A stretch of 64,000 nucleotides of DNA from Apium graveolens (GCF_009905375.1 NC_133648.1:90150631-90214630), one strand, 5' to 3'; shown: positions 20,107 to 32,441, counted from the stretch's first letter. Notes: a model not told the origin generated them from the letters alone. Made by a program: numbers and translations.

Positions 20107-22931
20107 TGTGACGGCCTCAACCCCGGATCAGGAGTTGACGTCACTAACACTATTAAACTACAATTATAATACAACCAACTTACTTTTATTTCAATATAAA
20201 CAACTTTTCCACAAGATCTTTTCCAGGTCCAAGTATAATTTAGGTTACACACTGATTACAAACCAACTTAATTAAACAACCTGACATAACTAATATTCTA
20301 CAACAACTCACAGACCACACTTCATCAGACACAACCTATTTAGAAGAGCTCGACACAGGAGGAATTGGAAACTGGCCCTTAGCAAGACAGCAACATCTCC
20401 TAGGCATCAGCAATGCGAAAATATATAAACCCATTTGCAAGAGTGAGCGATCAACCACTCAGCAGTACCACTATATGAATACTAACTAAAACAGTTTATA
20501 ATGAACAATTATAGGATTAGAAATTACAACTTGTTCGTAGAAAACAAGTAAAACAAGTGTAAACAGATAAAAATTGATGAACTGTTGAAAACTAGATCTT
20601 AATAGCTAGCATGCTTTCTAAAACATTTTATTAATTGTGTTGTGTAAATACCAAGGTTAAATTTTAGCATGCTACTTTCAATTTCAAATCATTCGTCCCA
20701 TCGCAGAACCTATAAAACTATTTGTTCCGTTACGGGAACCATAAAACTTGTCCCATCACAGGACCTATAAAACTTGTTCCTCTCTGGGAACCTCGAAATC
20801 ACTTGCTCAGATATAAAAGTATTGGATGATCCCGGTGAGACAGCTGATCAGGCTATCTCCATACTTTTCCCCCAAAACCAAGTCAACAAAACAATTCAAA
20901 ACCCAGGGGATACGTAACTTAAATCGTTCTGTTCCACTACGAGAATAAAATAACATTATATTCATATATACTGAACCATAAAGATATGGTCAGGGGTACT
21001 TGCCTTAATACGCTTTAACACTAATTTCTGACTGGCTTCGCACCGACCGGGATGCTAAGGATTTCGACTGGAACCTAGAGGAACCGAAATACACTAAATT
21101 AGACGTCCAAATATGCTTGACTATCCTCGCTAACAATTTACCCATACATTAACAAACCCGACTCGTAACATTCTCAATATAATAATACACGTATCAATTA
21201 TGGTTCACGTCTTCAAAAGCAGGTTCAGTGTTTGTTTTTCAGAAAATAGGTATATTTATCCTTTTATGAAATTAGGGTTATCGATTTTCGTAAAGTATTT
21301 CATCTCAACATATAATCAGATTTCGTATAAGGTATGTACATATAACCGATCGACGTTCCGATAGTCATTGGGTATGGCCTCGTATTTCCGTAATTTAATT
21401 TTTCGGAAATCGGGCAACACCCCCTTTATTTATCGGACTACCCGTTGAACATCCCGACGTCCAAACAAATACAACTACAATCAATCGCAATCCAAAACCA
21501 ACAACCGATTTCAGCCATCAATATCAGTCCCAAAATTCTCAATTATCAACTAAATACAATTATTAATTATTAGTCATATTTTTATGCTTTATATCATATT
21601 TTATATTTTTAAATCGTAGGGCTCAGAGTATATGATCATAGTCCACCGTTGGATGAGCCACGGCGATAAAATTTTTCGGGTACCCGATTAATTTCGGGTT
21701 TCCAACATAAATTCCATCGATTAAATAATTTTCCCGCACGCAATTATATTTATATCATGAATATTTCTTCAATAAATTTTCTGCAGAAAATATAAAAATA
21801 TAAAAATTCCAAATCAGTATTCGCACAACAGCAACCGGAAAATACTACATACGGCCGGAATCAGGGACACAGAACACGCAACAATCTGGACAAAGAGTTC
21901 GGTCAACACGGAAAATACACACACATAGACGTTTATACATCACATATACACACAGGAAACACAAGCGCACAACCGCGCAGTAACAGGCGGCGGCGGCGAA
22001 AGTCGCCGGAAAATAAACATGCGGCAACTTACGACGAACAGGAGGGATGAGGGGTGGAGAAAGGAGAGGAGGAAGGGGAAGAAAAACGGAAGAGACAGGA
22101 GAATAAAGAGAGATAATCAAGAGGAGAGATTGTGAAAAAGAGAGAGAAGAGATCGATTGATAGAGAGAGAGATTGCTGTGAGATGAGAGAGAAACGAGAG
22201 ATGAGGGTCAAGAAACAATCTGATAAGAATTGTAATATTTATCTACTTCTTCTCGATTATTATCTGTATCTGTCACTGCAAATTAATACCGTAACGAATA
22301 AATTACGGGGAAAAAAATAACCCGACAATTCACGAGAATAACCTTAAAATTCTCGAAATAATTTAAAACTAATAATATACAATTCTCGTAATTTTTAAAT
22401 CATTTTTAGAACGCGCTTCAAACCCGCATTTTACAAATTAACGAACAGATGTGCGGTTAAATAAAGGCCGACAAATTTTTGAAACAATTTTAAAATTCTC
22501 AAAATATTCCTAACTTAATAAAATATAAATTTCGTAATTTTTGAAACATTCTGGAATTTAATAGTAAGTCTACAATAAAATACAATCAGAAAATCATTCA
22601 GGGCTAAATAATTAATGAAATATTGATTTCTAAATTTTATAAATAACTAAAAATAATAAATAGAATTGTAAAGCAATAAAAATTATTTTAGAGATAATCC
22701 AAGTATATATGAAAATAAATCTTAAATAAAATCACTTTTAAATATAAAAACAAAATAACACAGCTCAACAACTAATTACACAAATGATCCTTGAACACCA
22801 ATGATCACACATAATTAATAAAATATTAACAAAAATAATATCCAACTGATAGAACCCATACACATAATTTATTTATTTAATTATTTAGTAATCACACCTT
22901 TAAATATTACAAAAATGTACGAGTCGTTATA
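20107..22931 (-). mobile_element. 3' LTR of gypsy H
   Basis: On the element strand it runs from TATAACGACTCG at 22931 to GGCCGTCACA at 20107. The terminal TA in place of TG also occurs in its 5' LTR (42744) and in J (61946). Compared with the 5' LTR it lacks about 290 bp, corresponding to 26281-26572, so one LTR was deleted after insertion. It contains a GA-rich block at 22030-22210 (CT-rich on the element strand), probably the transcribed leader, and a hairpin-repeat array at 20695-20791. Short ORFs in the GA-rich block are not credible genes. Confidence 0.88.
20695..20791. repeat. Array of small hairpins in LTR of H
   Basis: GTCCCATCGCAGAACC, GTTCCGTTACGGGAAC, GTCCCATCACAGGACC and GTTCCTCTCTGGGAAC start at 20695, 20724, 20750 and 20776, separated by TATAAAAC or CATAAAAC. 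Each is a short inverted repeat. The array recurs at about 26108-26207 and, diverged, near 59300 in J. Confidence 0.8.
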
Positions 22932-22950
22932 TCCTTCCCCCCTTAAAAAG
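22932..22950 (-). promoter_or_regulatory. Polypurine tract, element H
   Basis: The element strand reads CTTTTTAAGGGGGGAAGGA directly before the 3' LTR. It defines the LTR start as TATAAC. Confidence 0.88.
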
Positions 22951-22959
22951 ATTATGTCC

Positions 22960-24645
22960 TCAGAATCTGACGTAATTAAACAAATGAGGATATTTATCAA
23001 GCATATCTGACTCCAACTCCCAAGTGGACTCTTCCACTTGAGGATTCCGCCACAGTACTTTAACTATGGGAATAGACTTATTTCTAAGAACTCGCTCTTT
23101 ACGATCTAGGATCTGGATCGGCCGTTCCACATAGGACAAATCTAGCTGAAGCTCGATCGGTTCATATTCAATAACTTGGTTCGAATCGGGGATATAATGC
23201 TTCAGTATGGACACGTGGAATACATTGTGGATATGCTGTAATTGCGGTGGCAATGCAAATTCATAGGAAACTTTACCAACTTTCCTCAATATTTCAAAAG
23301 GTCCGATATATCTAGGACTTAACTTGCCTTTCTGTCCAAATCTAACCAATCCTTTCCAGGGCGACACTTTTAGCAACACCAACGATCCTATTTCCATCTC
23401 CACGTCTTTTCGATGAAGGTCCGCGTTCTTTTTCTGTCTACCTTGAGCTGCTTTTAATCTTTTTCGAATCAATATAATTGCGTCCTTAGTCTGTTGAACC
23501 AATTCAGGGCCTAATAATTTCTTTTCCCCTACTTCATCCCAATAGAGAGGGGACCTACACTTACGTCCATACAGGGCTTCGTAGGGCGGCATTCCTATAT
23601 TGGCATGATAATTGTTATTATAAGAAAACTCAATCGGTGGCAAGTGCTCGTCCCAACTTCCTTTAAAATCCAAAGCACAAACCCTTAACATATCTTCTAT
23701 CGTCTGAATGGTTCTTTCACTTTGGCCATCTGTCTGGGGATGGTAGGCGGTACTCATTTTCAATTTAGTCCCTAAACATTCCTGGAATTTTATCCAAAAT
23801 CTGGAATTAAATCTTGGATCTCGATCAGATACGATTGAAACAGGGACTCCATGCTTGATCACAATTTCATCCAAATATAATTTAACTAGCCTGTCCAAAG
23901 AATACTTTTCATTGATCAGAAAGAAATGTGTAGACTTGGTCAATCTATCAATAATTACCCAAATCCCATCATGGTTCGATCTCGTCTTTGGTAGTCCTAC
24001 TACAAAATCCATCACGATTTCTTCCCATTTCCAGTGTGGAATCTCCAAAGGTTGCAACAATCCACTTGGTCTTTGATGTTCCACCTTCATTGTCTGACAC
24101 ACATGACATTTGTTAACCCAATTTGCAATTTCCTTTTTCATTCCTGGCCACCAAAAGTGCGTCTTCAAATCTTGATACATCTTAGTGCTCCCCGGGTGGA
24201 TGGAAAACTTGGAATTATGAGCTTCCCGCAATATCTCATTCCTTAGTTCAGTCACATTGGGAATCCATATCCTCGAGGAAAACCTATGCATACCCTTGTT
24301 ATCCTTTTGAGTGCAAAGTTCTTCTCCAGTTAAACTATCTAACTCTTGATCCATCATTTCTTCCTGACACTTCTGAATCTTGTCCATCAATTCTGGCCGA
24401 AAAGTGATCTCATACAATTGTCCTTTATTTTCGTCTGTCACTCGAGCCTCTAACTGGTTTTGCAAACAGTCCGGAAAATATTTTTCCAAAAATAACTCTA
24501 TAAACCTGGCCCAAGAGACAGGGCCTCCTCCTTCCACGGCATGGTTGGATTCCCACCAATAATTCGCTTCACCCTTGAGAAAATAGCTCACATAGTATGA
24601 TCTAAGATTATCACTTACCTGCGTCAGGGTGAAGGCTTTCTCCAT
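22960..24645 (-). CDS. In-frame Gag-integrase-chromodomain fusion, element H (561 codons)
   Basis: Residues 1-60 are capsid-type Gag (FTLTQVSDNLRSYYVSYFL, NYWWES, FLEKYFPD). A junction at about 60-80 leads straight into the pol spacer and integrase. The zinc site uses H143, H150, C180 and C183 (CHVC). The catalytic core has D213 (MDFVVGLP), D274 (SDRDPRF) and E310 (TDGQSERT), with 35 residues between the last two. The C-terminal integrase domain (KGKLSPRYIGPFEILRKVG) and a chromodomain-like end (505-557, ESTWELESDMLDKYP) complete it. Protease, RT and most of RNase H are missing. The reading frame has no stop, unlike nearly every other coding region here. The ATG used is internal to Gag; the true Gag start at 24983 is in a broken frame. 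Whether any protein is made is unknown. Confidence 0.9.
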   Translation of the reverse strand: MEKAFTLTQVSDNLRSYYVSYFLKGEANYWWESNHAVEGGGPVSWARFIELFLEKYFPDCLQNQLEARVTDENKGQLYEITFRPELMDKIQKCQEEMMDQELDSLTGEELCTQKDNKGMHRFSSRIWIPNVTELRNEILREAHNSKFSIHPGSTKMYQDLKTHFWWPGMKKEIANWVNKCHVCQTMKVEHQRPSGLLQPLEIPHWKWEEIVMDFVVGLPKTRSNHDGIWVIIDRLTKSTHFFLINEKYSLDRLVKLYLDEIVIKHGVPVSIVSDRDPRFNSRFWIKFQECLGTKLKMSTAYHPQTDGQSERTIQTIEDMLRVCALDFKGSWDEHLPPIEFSYNNNYHANIGMPPYEALYGRKCRSPLYWDEVGEKKLLGPELVQQTKDAIILIRKRLKAAQGRQKKNADLHRKDVEMEIGSLVLLKVSPWKGLVRFGQKGKLSPRYIGPFEILRKVGKVSYEFALPPQLQHIHNVFHVSILKHYIPDSNQVIEYEPIELQLDLSYVERPIQILDRKERVLRNKSIPIVKVLWRNPQVEESTWELESDMLDKYPHLFNYVRF

Positions 24646-24983
24646 TTCCTTTAGCCAAATTCTGGCAGCAACTGGATCTACCTTGCATTAAACTCTGGGG
24701 GCTTTACCGACTGAAAAGATTTAAAACTCACAGTTTGGTTCACTTCTCTTTGATGAGGTTGCTGCTGAAGCTACAGCTGTTGCTGTTGAATTTTTTGCTA
24801 CTGCTGCTGTATGAACTGCTGCTGTTGTTGTAGAAATTGCTGCTGCTGCTGCTGAAATTGTTCTTGCTGCTGAGCCATTCGATTAGACTGTTGGCGCAGC
24901 AAATTTAGCAACTCACCCATAACTGGGCCCCCTTCAGAAGCACTGCTAGAGGAATTGGATGGGATATTCTTCTTGGGCGGCAT
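24646..24983 (-). pseudogene. Gag N-terminal remnant, element H
   Basis: ATG at 24981-24983 starts MPPKKNIPSNSSSS and runs through a poly-Gln region (about 24780-24880, CAG-type repeats). TAG stops where CAG is expected lie near 24795 and 24770. It continues NQTVSFKSFQSVKPPEFN, matching NQTISFISFQSINPPKF in J, and then shifts frame near 24690; DPVAARIWLKEMEKAF is in the frame of the fusion ORF. So this was one Gag gene, now split. The head of Gag is normally untethered and Gln-rich in these elements. Confidence 0.88.
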
Positions 24984-25506
24984 TCTCCTAAAACATAGCA
25001 AATGATTTTAGTTTAAAAGAATTGCCCCCGAGTAGCAACATTTTCATGTGCCAAGAGAATGTTGCCGCAATAAAATATTCCCACCCTCATTGAGTTGGGG
25101 TCCGACTATAATGAGTGGATAGATTTAACAAAATGAGCAACAATTGCAACAATAAAATAACAACAATAATAACAGCACGACACTAGCAGCATGCAACAAT
25201 ACCTATAACAGCCACCAACTAATATAGCAACCTACTAACTAAATTCACATGGTCGGACTCGTTCTCGCGAAAAGACTGTCTAGGAATCCGTATTGGCCAT
25301 TACCAATGGTACATATACCAGGGAAAACACACTAAAGATCAGGGCAGTTCCAGAATCCTCAAGATATGCCAGGGTTACACCTTCAAACCCTCGACTAGAC
25401 TCTTAAACTTGCTCCTCTAGATGTGAGTTTCTGATTCACACCCTATACACCAACTATACACCTTTCCGACTCTATTCCTAACCTAAATCAGGGACTTAAA
25501 CCTGTA
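24984..25506 (-). other. 5' leader of element H between PBS and gag
   Basis: About 520 bases of AC-rich sequence on the plus strand. No ORF matching the leader ORFs of A or E was seen. It would include the packaging region. Confidence 0.55.
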
Positions 25507-25519
25507 GCTCTGATACCAA
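25507..25519 (-). promoter_or_regulatory. Primer binding site, element H
   Basis: The element strand reads TTGGTATCAGAGC two bases after the LTR end. It matches the initiator tRNA-Met 3' end. Confidence 0.92.
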
Positions 25520-25521
25520 CC

Positions 25522-26883
25522 TGTGACGGCCTCAACCCCGGATCAGGAGTTGACGTCACTAACACTATTAAACTACAATTATAATAAAACCAACTTACTT
25601 TTATTTCAATATAAACAACTCTTCTACAAGATCTTTTCCAGGTCCAAGTATAATTTAGGTTACACACTGATTAAAAACCAACTTAATTAAACAACCTGAC
25701 ATAACTAATATTCTACAACAACTCACAGACCACACTTCGTCAGACACAACCTATTCAGAGGAGCTCGACACAGGAGGAATTGGAAACTGGCCCTTAGCAA
25801 GACAGCAACATCTCCTAGGCATCTGCAATACGAAAATATACAAACCCATTTGCAAGAGTGAGCGATCAACCACTCAGCAGTACCACTATATGAATACTAA
25901 CTAAAACAGTTTATAATGAACAATTGTAGGAACAGAAATTACAACTTGTTAGTAGAAAACAAGTAAAACAAGTGTAAACAGATAAAAACTGATGAATTGT
26001 TGAAAAATGGATCTTAATAGCTAGCATGCTTTCTAAAACATTTTATTAATTGTGTTGTGTAAATACCAAGGTTAAATTTTAGCATGCTACTTTCATTTTC
26101 AAATCATTCATCCCATCGCAGGACCTATAAAACTATTTGTTCCGTTACGGGAACCATAAAACTTGTCCCATCACAGGACCTATAAAACTTGTTCCTCTCT
26201 GGGAACCTCAAAATCACTTGCTCAGATATAAAAGTATTGGATGATCCCTGGTTAGACAGCTGATGAGGCTACCTCCATAGGATAACTCTAGCCTGGTTAT
26301 CCTATGAAAACTTGTTCCGGAACTCAGAGACTAGCTAGGTCCCTGTCACACCGGGCTGGTGGTTATAATAGGGTGCGCAACCACTTCGCCTCTTACGCTA
26401 ACTTCCAGGCCGTTACGGGCCTCCTGCGCACACCCATCCAATTATCTGATCATTTTTATCCAGTTTTCCAAATCACTTACCTATCTCTTGTCAAAACAAT
26501 TATAACACAACATATTTTCCAAAACATTTTTATTTGATTCTAAATTTTTGAGATGGGCATATTCAGAAGTTACTTTTCCCCCAAAACCAAGTCAACGAAA
26601 CAATTTAAAATCCAGGGGATACGTAACTTAAATCGTTCTGTTCCACTACGAGAATAAAACAACATTATATTCATATATACTAAACCATAAAGATATGGTC
26701 AGGGGTACTTGCCTCAATACGCTTTAACGCTAATTTCTGACTGGCTTCGCACCGATCGGGATGCTAAGGATTTCGACTGGAACCTACAGGAACCGAAATA
26801 CCCTAAATTAGACGTCTGAATATGCTTGACTATCCTCGCTAACAATTTACCCATACGTTAACAAACCCGACTCGTAACATTCT
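25522..26883 (-). mobile_element. 5' LTR of gypsy H, downstream part
   Basis: The left part of the 5' LTR, from TGTGACGGCCTC (25522) to the E insertion point. It keeps about 290 bp (26281-26572, including GTTCCGGAACTCAGAGACTA) missing in the 3' LTR but present in J near 59415, so this is the ancestral form. Confidence 0.9.
26879..26883 (+). repeat. Target site duplication of E, left
   Basis: ATTCT, identical to 40966-40970. The uninterrupted site CATTCTCAATATAATAATAC is preserved in the 3' LTR of H near 21169. Confidence 0.95.
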
Positions 26884-29800
26884 TGTAATAACCCCAAAAT
26901 TTTGAACTTTGTGTAACCCTTATGAATAGTGTTTTAGCTGAATGAGAGAACTTTTCATGCCACACTATGTAGGGGTTCTGTTATGGATATTCTGAGATTT
27001 TATTAGTACTCTATATGGTATATAAGTGTATGTAAAGATCGTCAGAATCCAATTCCGAACACTTTGATTTTTCCCGGAAATCCACTAGACACGGAAAGAA
27101 TTGAGTATAAGGTAACAGGATAAAAAGGATTTAAATTAAAGAATTTAAATTAAAGGATTATAATAGAGGATCATAAAAAGGAATATAATGTATTGAGAAA
27201 GGTTAAGGGAACCTAAGTAATAAGATCCCGGGTATGATCCCTCAAACGATAAACGAAAACGAAAGTTAAGCGAACCGTATAACAGATCAGCGGTCATTAG
27301 GCAAACAATTAGAAGCTAATCAAAGAGATTAGTGGGGATGATGTCATCCAACCAATAGAAAGAGGACAAAGGAGGGATGATGACATCACAAAGTGATGCA
27401 AGCATGACATAAGAAGGAAGGAAATGTGGTGGATTGTTAACCACACAAAACCAAGGTTAAATTGGTAATTAACCTAAAATAAAACAAATCTAATTCAATC
27501 AACCAAGCCAAACATTTCATTTCATCAAAACAAAAAACACAAAACCTCTTATTTCTTCATTGCTCTCGGCTTTTGCCATTTTCAAGAGAAAGAAATTTCA
27601 AAACTCAAGATCAAGGCTTCCTAAATTGGTAAGATAATTCCCTAGTCATCCTTATGCATAGTTATGGCTATCTTATGAGTTTAAGCCTTCAATTCTTTCT
27701 CAATCTTCTTCAAGAAATCAATGAAGAAGACAATGAATAGTGATTTCAAAGTTTTTAACTTGATTTTTTCTTGTTTTCCTTTAAGATCCAAGCATCCCTA
27801 AGACTTCTCAAGGCTTCTTAAGGCTTCCTAGCTACTCCCACCACTTCAAGGAAGGTATACCATCTCCAAACCCTAGATTCCTTTGTATAATAAGATGATT
27901 TTGATTGTTATGGTGATATAGTAGCTTAATGCTTGTGGTTTAGAGTTTGGGTTGGAGTGGTAGTGAAATGGAATGGGAATCTTGTTGTTTTGGTTAAAAG
28001 AACTTAAGTATAGTTAAATTCAAGCTTAAGCATAAGTATAAATGTTAATATTGAATTTATTGGGGATGTTATGATGTGATAAGGATGGACTTTGGTTGTA
28101 TGAATGGATTGGGATTGTTTGGTGATGAATTGGAGTGATATAAAATTGGGTAATCACGTAAACATAACCGTCGTAATGTCCGATTTACTTTAGACTGCTT
28201 TTGTTCATAACATTAGGACCCGAGAACCCCCTGCTAGATTTTGACCATTGCCATGTTTAGATAGTTCATGTTACGAGCTTCGTTTTGATATGTAGTTCGT
28301 TTGATTCCGATGTACAGTTTAGGAGAAACGACCGTTTTAAGTAACGGCGTTTCGCGAACGAAACATTTTCCCTCGCCTTACTTTGAAACCTTGGTTAAAG
28401 ACCATAAAAGACTAATTGGAGTATGAAACAATTGTGTTAAGTGGATTAGGCAGTTGGTAAGGTACTCGCGAAAGAATCGCCTTAAAACTCGTAATGGTTA
28501 ATTTATTAAAAATGGTGGAGCCGAGGGTACTCGAGTGACTTAAGAGAATCAGTAAGCACAAAACGAGCGTTAGAGTCTAAGTTGGTTAAAGTATAGATTT
28601 ACAAGTGAATTTAGTTTAATTCCAACTTACTTGTTGTTTATAGGTTACCAGACTCGTCCCGAGCCATTTGTAACCCCCAGTCGCTCAGGCAAGTTTTCTA
28701 CCCGCTATACTGTTGTTGTGATGTACATATGTATATGCATTATCTTGTGATAAATGCATGATTATTATTAGCAAAGTCTTGCGATATATTGGAGCATGTG
28801 TTATGATATTTATATGCATGCCTGTTTTGTAATCTTGATATGTATCTGTTGATTCCATTGCTTATAGTTGCATATACCCTTAGTATAGGGACCAAAGGTG
28901 AAAACATTTTCTAAAACCGGGAGTCGAGGATCCCGAGTAGATTTGGTATATATATATATTTATATATATATGGTTATAGTTTTCAAAACTATTAATCGAA
29001 TAAGATTTATTCGATAACTTTATTTTATTAATGAATATTATTTTGAATATTCATTCGAGGACTTATGACTCCCTTATATTATTTATTGAATATTACTTGG
29101 ATATTCATTCGAGGATGTATGACTCCTTTATTTTATTTAATGAATATTATTTATAATATTCATTCGAGGTATTATGACTCCGCTTATTATTTATTAATAT
29201 TCTTTATTTTATTAAAGAATAATGTTCGATAATCAAACTTACTTTTGATATTCAAATAAAGATATTACTTTCGTATAAGTATATCTTTGATTATTTACTA
29301 TTCATTTCAAGTATAAGTTTTCCAACTTCTACCTCAATTATTCTTTATGGGAATATTATTTAAATAATAATATTCAGATATTTCTTTATATTGAGACTGA
29401 TTTACTTTATTAAATCGGCATTATTCCAAACACTCTTTAAAGTGTTTTCAAGTCTTTAAAATGATTTTCAAAAGTTAGAGCGGATCCCAAAACTCATTTT
29501 TATATTTAAGATCTTCCTTTTAAAAAGGGGATTTAAATACTCGCTCAAAACCGGAGGGATCCGGCTCTGTGGTGTATTTTATATTCGCAACAAGGTTGTT
29601 GTCTTGATAAAAGAGTTTTTGATTACTTACCCAACACTCAGGAAGTAAAATTCTTGGAACAAGTTAATCCATTAACAGGCATCGCCTGGGAAATATGGGT
29701 GAGTTTTCCTTTCCAACTAGATACGACTTCTTGGTGGAGCCGTATCAACAAGTTTCTACTTGGGGAAAGTGGGGACAAGCTTTACGTTTCAGAGTCATGG

Positions 29801-31091
29801 ATTTCATCTGAACTAGGAGTGGCATAAGTGGTCGAGTAGCGCCGGCCCAGCCTTATTATATTGGCCCAAATGGCCTGGAAGTTCCGCTAAGGCGGTCCAT
29901 TCCTTAGGAGTTCAGTGTTCGGTTGACAAGTAAATCCGACAGGTTCTCCTCTACATGTAGAAAATGGTGGGGTTGCACTACTACGACTGATCATCGTAAG
30001 TGGTCTTCCTGGCGCGGTAAACTCCCGTAATGAGTTCATCATCCAATTGGATATTTCTGCAACACTACCCAGAGCACTTCGATAGAAAGGCTACGGTTGG
30101 GCGATTGTTGAGTGTTGGCAGGGTCAAGTTTTCAAATTGATGTTTGCATCAAATGAAGTATCTCGTAACTTCATTTTATTTTGATGATATTTTAAAGATT
30201 GATTCTATACAAGTTTTGTCTTGTAGCTTAATCTATGGGATGAACTATTTATACATTGAACGGTGGTAGTTCAAGTAGTATTCGGAAAAGATATAAGTAT
30301 ATGGGAGTATCTTGTAACTTCATCTTTTAAACTTATATCTAGTTAATGATTGTCTTATGAATGACAAAGATTTTCAGAAAAACGTTGGGACAAGGTTAGA
30401 TATATGAGATCACCTTGCAACGATATTTTTTTACAGTTATAAACTGGAACTCTGTGTATATTATACATGTCAGAAGATTTCAAAGATTGTGAAAAGTATA
30501 TATGTATATATATACTGAATATTTTGCGACTTGGTCACGTTAAGATATCAGTTTGGTTAATTTCTTCTTGACAAAGACTTTCATGAGCACTATGAGAATG
30601 CTCATATATTGTTAATTATTATACATATTATTTAGGTGGGCTTGTTGCTCACCCTTGCTTTCTTCCTTCATCACACAACATCAGATAGACAAGATGAACA
30701 GGACCAAGCTCCCGATTCGCAAGTGGTTAGAAAATGTTCTGCAGTCTTCTGCAAGCGTTGATGCCGCTGTAGCTGAGGTAGGAGCAACCAATAGGCTAGG
30801 CTTTCAACTTTTGATGTACCAGACTTATGTATAATATGAATTGTAATAATGGCAAATAAAATGTAAATTTATTCAGAAAACCTTTTAAGGTGTATTGGCA
30901 TATAATTGTGGAATAAAATGACTTGTGTTATTTTTGAGTATTCATCTCTGAGACTATAACTCGTGGTGTGTGTGTGTATATTGTGGGGTCACAGTACAGA
31001 GTAGTTGATGGTTTAATGAGATTGGGTGTTGCTAAGGGAAATGGAACTCGTGACAACCCGGATCCCCGACCCCGGATCTGGGGGTGTTACA
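26884..31091 (+). mobile_element. 5' LTR of gypsy E (4.2 kb)
   Basis: Starts TGTAATAACCCCAAAATTTT and ends CTGGGGGTGTTACA before the PBS. Landmarks: palindrome GATGATGTCATC with adjacent CCAAT (27337-27356), box GCTCTCGGC (27562-27570), CT-rich leader-like stretch to 27800, AT microsatellite near 28946, and three AATGAATATT...ATTCATTCGAGG units near 29029-29190. No gene is visible inside. Confidence 0.95.
27337..27356 (+). promoter_or_regulatory. Palindrome GATGATGTCATC plus CCAAT in LTR U3
   Basis: A TGATGTCATCA-like palindrome, of the type bound by plant bZIP factors, followed by a CCAAT element. It is conserved in B (6387-6398), the 3' LTR of E (37205-37216) and inverted in I (56271-56282, with ATTGG beside it). 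It lies about 210 bases before the GCTCTCGGC box. A role in transcription is inferred. Confidence 0.45.
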
Positions 31092-31095
31092 GAAA

Positions 31096-31107
31096 TGGTA
31101 TCAGAGC
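31096..31107 (+). promoter_or_regulatory. Primer binding site, element E
   Basis: TGGTATCAGAGC, five bases after the LTR end. Confidence 0.93.
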
Positions 31108-31279
31108 TAAGCGTTATAAACCTCAGAGATGATGTGACGTTAAGATAATAAGTTCACTAAGATAATAAGAACTCTTGCCAAGTTCATAGTCGGGCTACCT
31201 AACGTAGTACTGACAGTTAAAACCCTTACGGGAACCCTTATAAATATCGTGATAGTAACATAGTTCGTTCTCGTATAGG

Positions 31280-32031
31280 GCAGCGGGGCACCGAACCCTG
31301 AGGTTCAGGAGCATCAGCATGAGGATGTTTTATTACAAGTTGGAGATCAAATTGTGAATCCGATAGAGCACCCTAATGAGGGACCGGATGAGATTCATAT
31401 TGAGAATGTTGCGGTTGAGGATGTTATTCCGGAAAGGATTGTTACTGAGGAGGATCTCATGGAGGATCCTGATGAGAATGAAGAGAGGATCGCTGAGGAA
31501 TTGATGACCGTAGTCAGGGTGACTACCAGAGCAAGAATGGCCGCGAGGGTGGCACTAGAGGATGAAGAGTTACCAAGGGCACAAAGGTTAATGAGGGCAG
31601 AAGGAGTGGGGCCTTCCACGACACCAATTATACCAGTATCAGACCCTCTTCCAAAGGTTCCTGTAGACATCCATGAGATTCCACCAATTCCTGTTCCCTC
31701 CCCTGTACAGAGCCCAGCACCTACTGAGGAAATGCCACCTGTATCTCCTGCACCATTGTCACCTGATACCGTGCTTGGTTATCCATTTGGATCTCCTGGG
31801 TCTGCACCACCTGCACCCCATGGACTGCTAGATGTTACCACTCAGGCTTCTCTTATCGCCAATTATCATATGACTCTGGGTAGCCTGTCTGAGGCCCGTA
31901 ATGTTAGGAGTGATCTGTTGGATCGACTTACTGCACCGAGGATTGAGGGTGGGGTACTTCCGGCAGGATTAGCTCATAGCATGGAAAGGATTGAGGCTAC
32001 CACCCATGTCGTGCGTGCCCGCATTTCTTGA
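31280..32031 (+). CDS. Leader ORF of element E (acidic, Pro-rich; unknown function)
   Basis: An open frame of 250 codons between PBS and gag. The clearest product starts at a GTG at 31354 (NPIEHPNEGPDEIHIENVAV). Element I has ATG at that codon (MDPIERP), so this copy probably lost its start. The first third is strongly acidic (EEDLMEDPDENEERIAEEL), the middle Pro-rich (IPPIPVPSPVQSPAPTEEMP), and the end is a helical stretch with SLSEARNVRSDLLDRL. The last stretch recalls the helical end of the A leader ORF (KYDRLIDRL), but similarity is weak. A possible splice acceptor TATAGGGCAG precedes the frame. It is the longest open sense frame in E. No family recognised. Confidence 0.55.
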
Positions 32032-32441
32032 TCCATAATAGTGTGCAGAGTCTGAGCAATCTGACAAGAATTTCATGTAGCACCGCTTTTGGAGGATTAG
32101 CCTAAGTTATGAATGTTTAGTTTTAATGACGAGATGATTATCTATGGTAGTACTTTTGGGATAGGAGCGATAAGATCAAATGATGTAATTCTCTTTAATG
32201 TGTTCAGTTGTTATACCCTCGAACAAATAGTTATGTATATATTCGTTAATTTCGGTTCAGATCAGTTTGTTTGTGATAAGATCACATTGTTAATTGCTCT
32301 ATTAACACTTAAGAGAGTGTCATGAAGTTTATTGAACTTAAGAATTCATAATTTGCAATCGTGCAAGGACTGAACGAGGGAAAGACTTAAGCAAAGTAAG
32401 TAAGACAAATATCCAGAGATTCTCAAAATTTTCCAAGTAAT
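32032..32441 (+). other. AT-rich spacer between leader ORF and gag, element E
   Basis: About 410 bases with no supported gene. In element I this interval is replaced by an RT-integrase fragment. Confidence 0.5.

Noticed and set aside
22029..22320. Short Ser/Leu-rich or Arg/Glu-rich ORFs in the GA-rich LTR block (also 41654-42180)
   Set aside because: Low-complexity purine/pyrimidine tract in the H LTR; frames differ between the two LTRs.
24780..24880. CAG-type triplet microsatellite
   Set aside because: It is the poly-Gln head of Gag, also present in J and in part in A.
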